DNA of 64,000 nucleotides. Origin: Olivibacter domesticus. GTDB taxonomy: Bacteria; Bacteroidota; Bacteroidia; Sphingobacteriales; Sphingobacteriaceae. The stretch's first letter is position 1, and every line of letters starts with the position of its first letter. A program made the position numbers and the translations under genes. Below are positions 19,445 to 27,685 of the stretch, piece after piece. A model generated the notes under the pieces. That model was not told where the DNA came from, made no database searches, and was given only the letters and a program-made list of their open reading frames with translations. The stretch lies in contig NZ_FOAF01000001.1 of assembly GCF_900109575.1 (NCBI RefSeq), forward strand, positions 434,001-498,000, given 5' to 3'.

Positions 19445-19810
19445 ATGTATGAAAGAAAGATACAACCAAGTTTGAATTGTGGTCTCGATTTAATTGCTGA
19501 GGTCATTTATGGGAAATGGAAAATACGTTTACTTTGGTTTATCCATCAGGGAAGTAAGCGCCCGAGCGAACTTCAACGCAAAATTCCGGATGCTTCACGA
19601 CGTGTGTTAAATATGCAGTTGAAAGAATTGGAAGAGCATGAATTGGTAGCCAAAATTATCTACCCACAAGTTCCACCAAAAGTAGAATACAATCTAACGA
19701 CATTTGGGCAAACCCTTATCCCTGTTATTGCAGCTCTTGGTAAATGGGGCGATGAACATGAAGAACATTTGCGAATGGTAATTCTAAAAAACTTAAAAGG
19801 TCCTGCGTAA
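19445..19810 (+). CDS. HxlR-family transcriptional regulator
   Basis: Winged-helix regulator of 121 residues from the ATG at 19445 (MYERKIQPSLNCGLDLIAEV). This start is preferred because the ATG at 19409 lies inside the predicted promoter. HxlR features: Cys near the N-terminus (NCGLD), GKWKIRLLWFI, FxELQRxIPxxSRRVLxxQLKELE-type recognition region (ELQRKIPDASRRVLNMQLKE) and PPKVEYNLTTFGQTLIPVI. The Cys in NCGLD is a position that in some members senses electrophiles or quinones. The gene is divergent from the SDR, the usual arrangement for a local regulator of an oxidoreductase. Confidence 0.92.
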   Translation: MYERKIQPSLNCGLDLIAEVIYGKWKIRLLWFIHQGSKRPSELQRKIPDASRRVLNMQLKELEEHELVAKIIYPQVPPKVEYNLTTFGQTLIPVIAALGKWGDEHEEHLRMVILKNLKGPA

Positions 19811-19880
19811 AATATGTCTTGATAAGATATGATTTACTGTAACATTTCTAACATATATAAGTTAAAATAGGTGTATTATA

Positions 19881-19888
19881 TATATTTG
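19881..19888 (+). promoter_or_regulatory. Promoter -7 box of the GH92 gene
   Basis: A perfect TAnnTTTG box (TATATTTG) ends 18 bp before the GH92 ATG, giving a leader of roughly a dozen bases. No good -33 box is seen. Confidence 0.5.
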
Positions 19889-19906
19889 GAGAAGAACCGA
19901 AAATAA

Positions 19907-22063
19907 ATGAGCGTCTATACTAAAAACCTTTTAAGCTTTATATTGATACTGCTGCTTACACCAATAGCAGGTAAAAGCCAAACAGAAACCTCTTATACAA
20001 AATACGTAAATACCTTTATTGGTACGGCTCCTCTTACTGATCCTAAAATTCTTGGTTATGAATTGCCAGAAGGGTGGAGATCGTGGGCGGGACTTACATT
20101 TCCTGGCAGTTCATTGCCTAATGCGATGGTGCAATTAAGCCCTATTACTGAATACGGATCGGGTGCAGGATATGAATATGAAGATACTGTTATTTATGGC
20201 TTTACGCACACCAATAAAGGTCATTGGAATCTTTGTAATGTTCCTGTTTTGCCTCTTTCAAATTCCGATGGCAAATTTGGTTCGAAGTTTTCGCATAAAA
20301 ATGAACATGCCGCTCCTGGCTTCTATCAAGTATATCTTGATGATTACGATGTTAATGTTAGTTTAACTTCTACATTACGATGCGGTTATCATCAATATGA
20401 ATATAAAAACAATAGAGACCGTCAAATACTTTTTGATCTGGCAAAAGCCAATAATCGCGTATCAACATGGAGTATTGAGCAACAGGGAACGTCTGTTTTA
20501 CAGGGGTATCAGCAAACGGGGGAAAGAATTTACTTTTATGCTGTCCTGAACACTGCTATTGAAAAATTAGAAAAAAAGGAGGAGGGTAAGTCTACAGGGT
20601 TTGCCGTGGCGCATTTAGTTAATGGAAATACAGGCCCCGTTGAACTTAAAATAGGATTGTCATTTGTAAGTGTTGAAAATGCAAAAGAGAATCTGGAAGA
20701 GGAGATTGGCGATAAATCTTTTACTGAAATTCGTAATAAAGGAACCCAAGAGTGGGAGAACCTGTTGTCGTCCATACAAGTGAAGGGTGGAACGGATAAA
20801 CAGAAAGAAATGCTGTATTCTTGCTTGTACCGATCATTTTTATGGCCGGCGTTGCGCAGTGATGTAAATGGAGAATTTACGGATGCAAAGGAAAAAGTAG
20901 ATAAAGCCGACTTTAATTATTATACGGAGCCTTCTTTGTGGGATACCTATCGGAATAAGGATGTGCTGTTAGGTCTAATTTCACCTCAGGTGACACTTGA
21001 TGTTATTAAATCAATGAAGGATGTAGGGGACAAAACAGGATTTATTCCTACTTTTTTTCACGGTGATCATGGTGCCTCCTCTATTGCAGGTGCTTATTTG
21101 AGAGGAATTGATAATTTTGATGTGAGGGGGACTTATGAGATATTGTTAAAAAATGCTAATGTAGCGGGAGGTGCCCGGCCATATATTGAAGAATATATTC
21201 AGAAAGGCTATATCGCTGATCCTGATATTCCCAATCCGCATGTAGAAACAAAGGCAAAGGCAGGCGTCTCGAAAACTTTGGAATATGCCTACGACGATTA
21301 TTCGGTTGCTCAATTAGCTAAGGAGTTAGGTGACACAGCCAATTATAGGATATTAATGGCTCGATCGAAGAATTATAAAAATATGTTTGATCCAACTACC
21401 AGGTTTATGAGGGGCAGATTAGAAAATGGTGATTGGATTAAGAATTTTAATCCGCAGTACCCTTACTATGAATATATGTACCGAGAAGCAAACGCTTGGC
21501 AGGTTTCTTTTTTTGCCCCGCATGACATGAAAGGATTAATTGCATTGTATGGTGGAGAAAAAGGATTTGAATCAAAACTGGACTCCCTGTTTACAGTGCC
21601 ATGGAATCCTACCTACATTGCGAGAAATGTTGAAACAATGATAGGGCAATATTGTCATGGTAACCAGCCGGATCATGAGGCGCCGTTTGCTTATCACTTT
21701 ATAGGGAAACCGGAAAAGTCTCAAAAAATAATCGATAATATTTTAAATAATCTATACGGAATCGGCGATGACGGCTTGGCGCTTTGCGGAATGGATGATG
21801 CAGGTGAAATGTCATCATGGTATGTGTTCAGTGCATTGGGCCTATATCCGTTTTCAGCAACTGACGCCGAATATATTGTTACAGCTCCGCTGTTTGATGA
21901 GGTGAAATGGAGAACGAGCAATGGAAAAATGCTAACCATTAAAAAGCCCGAAAAGGGAAGGGCCATCAGCGCTATAAAAGTGAATGGAAAACCAAATGAA
22001 GGTTATTTTGTGTCGCATAATTTATTTCGTAATGGTGGCGAAATTACTATTGTTACAAAATAA
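19907..22063 (+). CDS. GH92-family glycosidase with Gln at the usual catalytic-acid position
   Basis: Secreted GH92 enzyme, a calcium-dependent exo-alpha-mannosidase family. The 718 residues begin with a signal peptide (to about GKSQ), then the beta-sandwich domain (VNTFIGTA, GLTFPGSSLPNAMVQLSP) and the alpha/alpha-barrel with HGDHGAS, CHGNQPDHEAPF and GMDDAGEMSSWYVFSALGLYP (Asp630-Asp631). In typical GH92 mannosidases the third motif reads GNEP and its Glu is the catalytic acid. Here it is Gln587. A Gln at this place is known in a GH92 enzyme that removes mannose-1-phosphate caps, where the leaving group needs no protonation. The gene has its own promoter and terminator, so it is not part of the following operon. 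Confidence 0.9.
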   Translation: MSVYTKNLLSFILILLLTPIAGKSQTETSYTKYVNTFIGTAPLTDPKILGYELPEGWRSWAGLTFPGSSLPNAMVQLSPITEYGSGAGYEYEDTVIYGFTHTNKGHWNLCNVPVLPLSNSDGKFGSKFSHKNEHAAPGFYQVYLDDYDVNVSLTSTLRCGYHQYEYKNNRDRQILFDLAKANNRVSTWSIEQQGTSVLQGYQQTGERIYFYAVLNTAIEKLEKKEEGKSTGFAVAHLVNGNTGPVELKIGLSFVSVENAKENLEEEIGDKSFTEIRNKGTQEWENLLSSIQVKGGTDKQKEMLYSCLYRSFLWPALRSDVNGEFTDAKEKVDKADFNYYTEPSLWDTYRNKDVLLGLISPQVTLDVIKSMKDVGDKTGFIPTFFHGDHGASSIAGAYLRGIDNFDVRGTYEILLKNANVAGGARPYIEEYIQKGYIADPDIPNPHVETKAKAGVSKTLEYAYDDYSVAQLAKELGDTANYRILMARSKNYKNMFDPTTRFMRGRLENGDWIKNFNPQYPYYEYMYREANAWQVSFFAPHDMKGLIALYGGEKGFESKLDSLFTVPWNPTYIARNVETMIGQYCHGNQPDHEAPFAYHFIGKPEKSQKIIDNILNNLYGIGDDGLALCGMDDAGEMSSWYVFSALGLYPFSATDAEYIVTAPLFDEVKWRTSNGKMLTIKKPEKGRAISAIKVNGKPNEGYFVSHNLFRNGGEITIVTK

Positions 22064-22097
22064 TGGAAAGGCGGCTGTATCTGTTGTCTAGGAATTA

Positions 22098-22120
22098 GAG
22101 GGTGGTTAACCGCCCTTTAA
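22098..22120 (+). terminator. Terminator of the GH92 gene
   Basis: Stem GGGTGG / CCGCCC with TTAA loop (one G-T pair), followed by a short TTTAA tract, 35 bp after the stop codon. Confidence 0.6.
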
Positions 22121-22134
22121 TAAGTAAAAGATAA

Positions 22135-22194
22135 TATGCTACAATACCTTGCATATATGCTATAATACGCCTATTGATCTTGCTAATAAATTTG
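22135..22194 (+). promoter_or_regulatory. Putative activator sites and promoter of the RuBisCO-like operon
   Basis: Two 13-bp direct repeats, TATGCTACAATAC (22135-22147) and TATGCTATAATAC (22156-22168), are exactly 21 bp apart, two helical turns. They lie upstream of a TAnnTTTG box (TAAATTTG, 22187-22194) that has no -33 element. Taking +1 near 22200, the repeats centre at about -59 and -38, the usual place for an activator. The regulator is not identified in the window. Confidence 0.5.
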
Positions 22195-22333
22195 TCAGCA
22201 TAAATCTAATCTATTTAATTTAATAATGATGGTGAATTATTTATGTAGTTCATCAAAAATTAAGGAGGATAGTTGCGCCTCAATTATAGGCACACGCTAC
22301 CATTCGAAGGATTAGCTGGTTTAAACTTTATTT

Positions 22334-23581
22334 ATGGAAAGAATTACGGCAAAGTATTATATAGAAACACCTAATGAACTTGAAAAGGCAGCGCATGTTT
22401 TGGCCGGTGAGCAATCATCTGGCACTTTTGTAAAGATTCCAGGCGAAACGGAAGAACTGAAGCAACGCTTTGCAGCACGAGTTGAAAACATTACTTTGTT
22501 GGAGTCTGTTAAGGAACCGTCTATTCCAAGCAATAAAGTCGTTGCTACTTCATACCATCGTGCAAATATTGAAATTTCTTGGTCGATCGAAAATTTCGGT
22601 TATAATCTACCCTTATTGTTATCCACTTTGCAAGGTAATTTGTATGAACTGAGTCAGTTTACCGGACTGAAATTGATGGATATTGATCTACCGCCTTCTT
22701 ATGAGGAACACTTTAATGGACCTCGTTTTGGTATTGCAGGCTCAAGAAAAAGCATGGATGTATATGACCGTCCTATGATTGGTACCATTATAAAGCCTAG
22801 CATAGGAATGTCGCCGGAAGAAACAGCTGTTTTAGTAAAAAAGTTGGCAATCGCAGGTGTTGATTTTATTAAGGATGACGAATTACAATCATCTGCTGCC
22901 AATTCAAAGTTTGAAGATCGAGTAGATGCGATCATGAAGGTGATTAACGATCAAGCGGATAAGAATGGGAAAAAAGTTATGTACGCTTTCAATATCAGCG
23001 ATGAATTGGATAATATGTTACGACGGTATGAATATGTACTAAAAGCGGGGGGTACTTGTGCCATGATCAGTGTGAATAGCGTAGGACTTACAGGTGTGAA
23101 GAAAATATGTGATCAGGGAAAATTGGTTATTCATGGACATCGTAATGGTTGGGGGATGTTAAACCGTCACCCACTATTAGGAATTGAATTTACAGCCTAT
23201 CAAAAATTATGGCGTTTGGCTGGTGTCGACCAGCTCCATGTGAACGGTATTCAAAATAAATTTTGGGAATCGGATGATTCGGTTGTACGGTCAATTGAAG
23301 CATGTTTGAAACCCTTATTTAGAGGTGAGACGCTTCTCCCCGTAATATCATCGGGCCAATGGGGAGGACAGGCTTTCGAAACGTATAGCCGTACAAAAAC
23401 AACCGATTTACTTTATATGGCAGGGGGAGGAATCATGGCGCATCCAGATGGACCTGCTGGAGGTGTAATGGCATTGCAACAGGCATGGGAGGGGGCAGTC
23501 AACGGCTTAACCTTGGAAGAAGCAAGGCATCAGTACGCAGAATTTTCTAAATCGGTTCAAAAATTTGGTGTTAAAGCATAA
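22334..23581 (+). CDS. RuBisCO-like protein (form IV), probable sugar-acid phosphate enzyme
   Basis: A 415-residue RuBisCO large-subunit homologue. The metal-binding loop is intact: GVDFIKDDE gives the carbamylated-Lys equivalent Lys180 with Asp182 and Glu183. Lys154 (GTIIKPSIG) matches the active-site Lys of the TIKP motif, HGHR (267-270) the phosphate/His region, and SSGQWGG (339-345) and AGGGIMAHPDGPAGG (363-377) the phosphate-binding loops. It is not a photosynthetic enzyme: loop 6 (VNGIQNKFWES) differs and there is no small subunit or phosphoribulokinase. One nucleotide downstream is a DUF1537 kinase gene. That pairing is known from D-apiose/apionate catabolism, where RuBisCO-like proteins act on 3-oxo-isoapionate-4-phosphate. 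The exact substrate here is inference. Confidence 0.92.
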   Translation: MERITAKYYIETPNELEKAAHVLAGEQSSGTFVKIPGETEELKQRFAARVENITLLESVKEPSIPSNKVVATSYHRANIEISWSIENFGYNLPLLLSTLQGNLYELSQFTGLKLMDIDLPPSYEEHFNGPRFGIAGSRKSMDVYDRPMIGTIIKPSIGMSPEETAVLVKKLAIAGVDFIKDDELQSSAANSKFEDRVDAIMKVINDQADKNGKKVMYAFNISDELDNMLRRYEYVLKAGGTCAMISVNSVGLTGVKKICDQGKLVIHGHRNGWGMLNRHPLLGIEFTAYQKLWRLAGVDQLHVNGIQNKFWESDDSVVRSIEACLKPLFRGETLLPVISSGQWGGQAFETYSRTKTTDLLYMAGGGIMAHPDGPAGGVMALQQAWEGAVNGLTLEEARHQYAEFSKSVQKFGVKA

Positions 23582-23582
23582 G

Positions 23583-24980
23583 ATGATAGGCAAGCAAGCT
23601 CTTTTATTGGCTTACTACGGTGATGATTTTACCGGTTCAACGGATGCCCTGGAATTTCTTAGCCGTGCTGGCGTAAATACAATACTTTTTATTGAACCAC
23701 CTACACAAGAGAAATTAGCGAATTATAAAGAGGTGCAAGCGATCGGTGTAGCTGGTGCGAGCCGAGCGATGCCACCATCTGTAATGGAAAGGGAATTGTT
23801 TGAAGCATTTACAGCTCTGAAGATGCTTGGCGCACCACATGTACATTATAAGGTTTGCTCGACATTTGATTCTTCTCCAACGATTGGCAGTATCGGTAAA
23901 GCAGCAGATGTGGGGAAACAGGTTTTTAATGCCGCATTTATTCCATTGTTGGTGGCGGCACCAGCGCTGGGCAGATATTGTGTATTCGGCAACCTTTTTG
24001 CGCGTATGGGTATTGGGAGCCAGGGTGAAATATATCGATTGGACCGTCACCCTTCCATGAGCCGCCACCCGGTTACACCAATGGAGGAAGGCGATTTACG
24101 CCTACATATCGCTAAACAAACTACACAACGCATTGAATTGATGGATATTTTAACCATTAAATTCAAAAAAGAACTAGCCTACGAAAAATTGCAACAGTAT
24201 ATAGACAAAGGTAGTCCGATCGTTTTGTTTGATGCTTTGTATGTAGATCAGTTATTACCTATTGCACAATTAATGGATGACTTTGCTGACGTAGCTAAGC
24301 CATTATTCTCCATAGGCTCGTCGGGTATCGAAATGGCTTTGGGAGAATATTGGAAAGAAAAGGGATTAACGCGAGAAAAAAAAAATTGGGAAGCGGCCGG
24401 TAGAGCTCGAAGCATGTTGGTTGTATCCGGTAGCTGCTCGCCCGTTACAGCTGAACAAATAAACTTTGCCCTGGAGCATGGTTTTGTAGAAGTAGCCATT
24501 TCCGCGATAGCTACCGCTTCTTCTGTAAATGGAGGCGTAGCTCTACAATATTATGTCGAGCAGATAGTTGGACTTATTCAAAAAGGCCATGCCGTCATTG
24601 CACATTCTAGCTTAGGTAGTCATGATCCGAGAATCGAAGAAACATATCATGTCCTAAGCGAACAGGGCCTTACCGATGAAGAAATACGGGCAAAAACAGC
24701 ACTGCTTTATGGTGAGATTTTGGGATTAATTGCTTTAGGTGTAGCTGAAGAAATACATTTGCAACGCTTAGTGATTGCTGGTGGTGATACGTCTAGCTTC
24801 GTTGCTCGTACAATGGGTATCGAGGCTGTGGAGATGATCGCTCCTGTTTCACCGGGCGCACCTTTGTGCAAGGCATACGCACCTGAGTCTGTTGTAAATG
24901 GCATAGAGGTGAATTTTAAAGGCGGACAGGTGGGGAGCAAAGATTATTTTATAACTGTACTGGAGGGGAAAACCTCATAA
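23583..24980 (+). CDS. Four-carbon acid sugar kinase-like protein (DUF1537)
   Basis: ATP-dependent kinase of sugar acids (OiaK/DtnK/OtnK-like family), 465 residues from the ATG at 23583, which follows the RuBisCO-like stop by one base. An upstream ATG at 23565 overlaps that gene and adds nothing conserved. The N-terminal substrate domain has YYGDDFTGSTDALEFL and YKVCSTFDSSPTIGSIG; the C-terminal nucleotide domain has VSGSCSPVTAEQ, AGGDTSSFVA and PVSPGAPLCKA, all family hallmarks. It should make the phosphorylated sugar acid that the RuBisCO-like protein uses. A 3-oxo-isoapionate kinase role is the closest known precedent. Seven bp separate it from the next gene. Confidence 0.93.
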   Translation: MIGKQALLLAYYGDDFTGSTDALEFLSRAGVNTILFIEPPTQEKLANYKEVQAIGVAGASRAMPPSVMERELFEAFTALKMLGAPHVHYKVCSTFDSSPTIGSIGKAADVGKQVFNAAFIPLLVAAPALGRYCVFGNLFARMGIGSQGEIYRLDRHPSMSRHPVTPMEEGDLRLHIAKQTTQRIELMDILTIKFKKELAYEKLQQYIDKGSPIVLFDALYVDQLLPIAQLMDDFADVAKPLFSIGSSGIEMALGEYWKEKGLTREKKNWEAAGRARSMLVVSGSCSPVTAEQINFALEHGFVEVAISAIATASSVNGGVALQYYVEQIVGLIQKGHAVIAHSSLGSHDPRIEETYHVLSEQGLTDEEIRAKTALLYGEILGLIALGVAEEIHLQRLVIAGGDTSSFVARTMGIEAVEMIAPVSPGAPLCKAYAPESVVNGIEVNFKGGQVGSKDYFITVLEGKTS

Positions 24981-24987
24981 AATTTGA

Positions 24988-25656
24988 ATGAAAATGGAAT
25001 TGAAAACATTAGGACTTATTCACACATCAGCTACTTTGATACCTGTTTTTCAACAACTCTGCCAACAATATTTGCCTGGTATAACGATCTTCAATATTGT
25101 TGATGACAGTTTGGTCAAGAATATTATTGCAAAAAACGGCGAAGTAGGGACATCGATTTATAAACGTGTAGCAGATTATGTCGCTTCGGCTGAAGATGCT
25201 GGAGCGGACTATGTGCTGGTAACTTGTTCTTCCATAGGTGCGGCTGTAGAGGCCGCGGCTGAGAAGGTGAGCATTCCGGTATTGAGAGTAGATCAACCCA
25301 TGGCTGATCTGGCGGTACAAGCAGGTAAGCGCGTAGGGGTCATTGCAACACTGCAGACGACTTTAGAACCTACCAGTGATTTAGTAAAACGTCGAGCCGT
25401 CCTCGCTAACAAAGAAATTGAATTGACAGCCAAACTATGTGAGGGAGCCTTTGATGCCCTTATGAGTGGTGACACAGCAAGGCATGATACATTGGTTGCT
25501 AATGCGCTGCGTGAACTGTCTAAGCAGGTGGATGTGATATTATTAGCGCAAGCAAGTATGGCGCGCGTGGTAGACACATTAAGTAGTGAAGATAAAAAAG
25601 TGCCTATTGTTGCTAGTCCGCCAAACGCCATTCAATACATTGCCAATTCACAATAA
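24988..25656 (+). CDS. Asp/Glu-racemase-fold protein with a single catalytic Cys
   Basis: A 222-residue member of the Asp/Glu/hydantoin racemase superfamily. The N-terminal half carries the nucleophile Cys80 in VLVTCSSIGAAVE. The second Cys expected in the C-terminal half is replaced: the matching stretch reads VILLAQASMARVV, with Ala188 where racemases have Cys. Two-base racemisation is therefore unlikely. One-Cys members of this superfamily include arylmalonate decarboxylase-type enzymes, so a decarboxylase, isomerase or lyase role is more plausible. It lies between the kinase (7 bp) and the transporter (9 bp), so it belongs to the same pathway. Specific reaction unknown. Confidence 0.85.
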   Translation: MKMELKTLGLIHTSATLIPVFQQLCQQYLPGITIFNIVDDSLVKNIIAKNGEVGTSIYKRVADYVASAEDAGADYVLVTCSSIGAAVEAAAEKVSIPVLRVDQPMADLAVQAGKRVGVIATLQTTLEPTSDLVKRRAVLANKEIELTAKLCEGAFDALMSGDTARHDTLVANALRELSKQVDVILLAQASMARVVDTLSSEDKKVPIVASPPNAIQYIANSQ

Positions 25657-25665
25657 ACCACTAAC

Positions 25666-26961
25666 ATGAAGCTATTGCAAAAAATCTGTTTGAGTATAAG
25701 TTTCTTATCGCTCATCGTTTTATTGAGCGGACTGATAATGCACAGTATGTCTGTCTGGCAACCGGCAGCAGTTTGTATGGTGGTTACATTTGCCGTTGGA
25801 ATAGGGGGGATTGAAGCCCTGAAAAATTACCAATATACCGCGTGGATCATTGTGGCTGTGGTTGCTGCAATGATTTATCCACATGCATTTTTAAAATGGG
25901 GAAATGTTGACCTTCGAAATAAGTGGCTCATTCTGATTATTGTACAGATGGTTATGTTCGGAATGGGAATACAGATGAGCATTCGTGATTTTTCAGGATT
26001 GGGCAGCACAGGTAAGGGTGTATTGATAGGTCTTATCTGTCATTTCTCTATTATGCCATTAATTGGTTTTCTATTAACGCGTATGTTTGATTTTGATGCG
26101 GAGATAGCAGCCGGTATTATTCTAATCGGTTCTTGTTCAAGTGGATTAGCATCTAATGTAATGGTTTACTTGGCAAAGGCAAATCTGGTATTATCTGTTA
26201 CGGTTACGGCTATGGCTACCTTGGTTGCTCCCTTTTTAACCCCGCTATTAATGCGCTTATTAGCCGGAACGCTCATTGAGGTTAAGTTTTTACCGATGAT
26301 GCTGGAGATTATCCAAATTGTAATTGTCCCTATCGGTGCCGCACTTTTACATGATTACTTAAAGCAAGCTTCATCGAAAGGCAAGCGTGTAACTGCTGGA
26401 ATAGCAGTTGTTTGTATATTATGGTTAGTCTGCCAGTATTTATTTTTATGGGATCAGTTGAATAACTATCTATCAGTCCCTTCAATGCAGTCTCTAACGG
26501 TATTTAACTTTTTTACAGGAGCCTTTATTGTGGGAGCATTATATCACCTGCTTTATCTGAAGTTTAACCATATAGATCAGTACGTTCCTTACTTGTCTAT
26601 GTTCGGCATCGTTTATTTTACGACGGTTACAACAGCCGCTGGGAGAGATAATTTGTTGCATGTAGGCTTGTTGTTATTTCTGGCCTCTGTGCTGCATAAT
26701 GGTGCTGGGTATTTCTTTGGCTATTGGCTTGCTCGCTTATTTAAGCTGGATAAAAATTCGGCTCGTACGATCGCTTTTGAAGTGGGACTGCAAAATGGTG
26801 GCATGGCTTCAGGTCTGGCAGGTAGCATGGGTAAATTGGCCACTGTTGGATTGGCAGCAGCAGTATTTAGCCCATGGATGAACATCTCTGGTTCTTTACT
26901 GGCAAACTATTGGCGTAAGCATCCGGTAGATACTTCTAAAACGAAAACTGAAAATATTTAA
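25666..26961 (+). CDS. Bile acid:sodium symporter (BASS) family transporter
   Basis: Inner-membrane transporter of 431 residues with about twelve hydrophobic segments. The family core is clear: MFGMGIQMSIRDF, then GSCSSGLASNVMVYLAKANL (the crossover/Na-site region), LVAPFLTPLLM, and FEVGLQNGGMASGLA. Despite the family name, members carry many organic acids such as pantoate and pyruvate. As last gene of the operon with a sugar-acid kinase and a RuBisCO-like enzyme, it is the likely importer of the free sugar acid. The stop codon sits inside a strong terminator hairpin. Confidence 0.92.
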   Translation: MKLLQKICLSISFLSLIVLLSGLIMHSMSVWQPAAVCMVVTFAVGIGGIEALKNYQYTAWIIVAVVAAMIYPHAFLKWGNVDLRNKWLILIIVQMVMFGMGIQMSIRDFSGLGSTGKGVLIGLICHFSIMPLIGFLLTRMFDFDAEIAAGIILIGSCSSGLASNVMVYLAKANLVLSVTVTAMATLVAPFLTPLLMRLLAGTLIEVKFLPMMLEIIQIVIVPIGAALLHDYLKQASSKGKRVTAGIAVVCILWLVCQYLFLWDQLNNYLSVPSMQSLTVFNFFTGAFIVGALYHLLYLKFNHIDQYVPYLSMFGIVYFTTVTTAAGRDNLLHVGLLLFLASVLHNGAGYFFGYWLARLFKLDKNSARTIAFEVGLQNGGMASGLAGSMGKLATVGLAAAVFSPWMNISGSLLANYWRKHPVDTSKTKTENI

Positions 26962-26972
26962 TTTTCAGTTTT
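26944..26972. terminator. Terminator of the RuBisCO-like operon
   Basis: A perfect 12-bp inverted repeat (AAAACTGAAAAT / ATTTTCAGTTTT) with a 5-nt loop overlaps the last codons of the transporter. Its A- and T-rich arms allow use from both strands, which suits the convergent DinB gene ending at 27009. Confidence 0.85.
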
Positions 26973-27008
26973 ATACCGTAATTGTATACTTAAATTATGC
27001 ACAAAATA

Positions 27009-27506
27009 TCAGAATGTGGTATCTGCCGACGGTCCGTAGATTGAAGGTACGCTGATATCATTTAATCGCATGTACACTGTGAGTTGCCCTCGATGATGAA
27101 CTAGGTGATTTATGGTAGATTCAATGCTTTTACGTTTAGATGTACTAAACATTACCTGACCATTTGCCTTTAATTCGAATTTACCATCAAGATCTCCGCT
27201 TTTAATTGAATGCAAAGCTATCTTGGCTTCTTCTACGTTTTCATCAAAATGATTAACTAGGTCTTGCGAATTTTGTGGTTTAAAGTGCTCAAATGTTGCA
27301 TAGTCAATATTGTTATTCAATATCATATGTGTTATCCATTTTGGAATTTCCGCAACTAATAAAGATAAATAACCCAATTCCATTGATCTTGAATGGGGTT
27401 TCCATGTGAATAGTTCTTGTGGAATACGCTCTAAGCACTGTCTTGTAGCAGTTTTCTCGGCCTCTAATTCTCCAATAAAGGCCTTAGCAAAAGTAATATC
27501 GTCCAT
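27009..27506 (-). CDS. DinB-family putative metal-dependent protein
   Basis: A 165-residue four-helix-bundle protein of the DinB/YfiT superfamily. The C-terminal motif NHLVHHRGQLTVYMRLND supplies metal-binding histidines, and an earlier ELFTWKPHSRSMELGYLSLLV block fits the family. Members are thiol transferases, damage-inducible proteins or of unknown role. It stands alone, convergent to the RuBisCO-like operon. Confidence 0.88.
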   Translation of the reverse strand: MDDITFAKAFIGELEAEKTATRQCLERIPQELFTWKPHSRSMELGYLSLLVAEIPKWITHMILNNNIDYATFEHFKPQNSQDLVNHFDENVEEAKIALHSIKSGDLDGKFELKANGQVMFSTSKRKSIESTINHLVHHRGQLTVYMRLNDISVPSIYGPSADTTF

Positions 27507-27685
27507 GGCATTAATATTTAGGTTTTAATTCAAGCTATTTAACAATCTTATTAGTTAATAGTTTGAGAGGAAAACTAATTATGTACTACAGATTTCTTGA
27601 ATAAATAATGTTTCGTTAAATCAATGATTTTTTACAAGGAAGCGACTTCCCTTTGTCCCAATTTTGTAAACAAAAAACATAAGAC

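Noticed and set aside
22334-23581. Photosynthetic or carbon-fixing RuBisCO
   Set aside because: Loop 6 differs, no small subunit or phosphoribulokinase is present, and the neighbours are a sugar-acid kinase and a transporter; it is a form IV-type RuBisCO-like protein.
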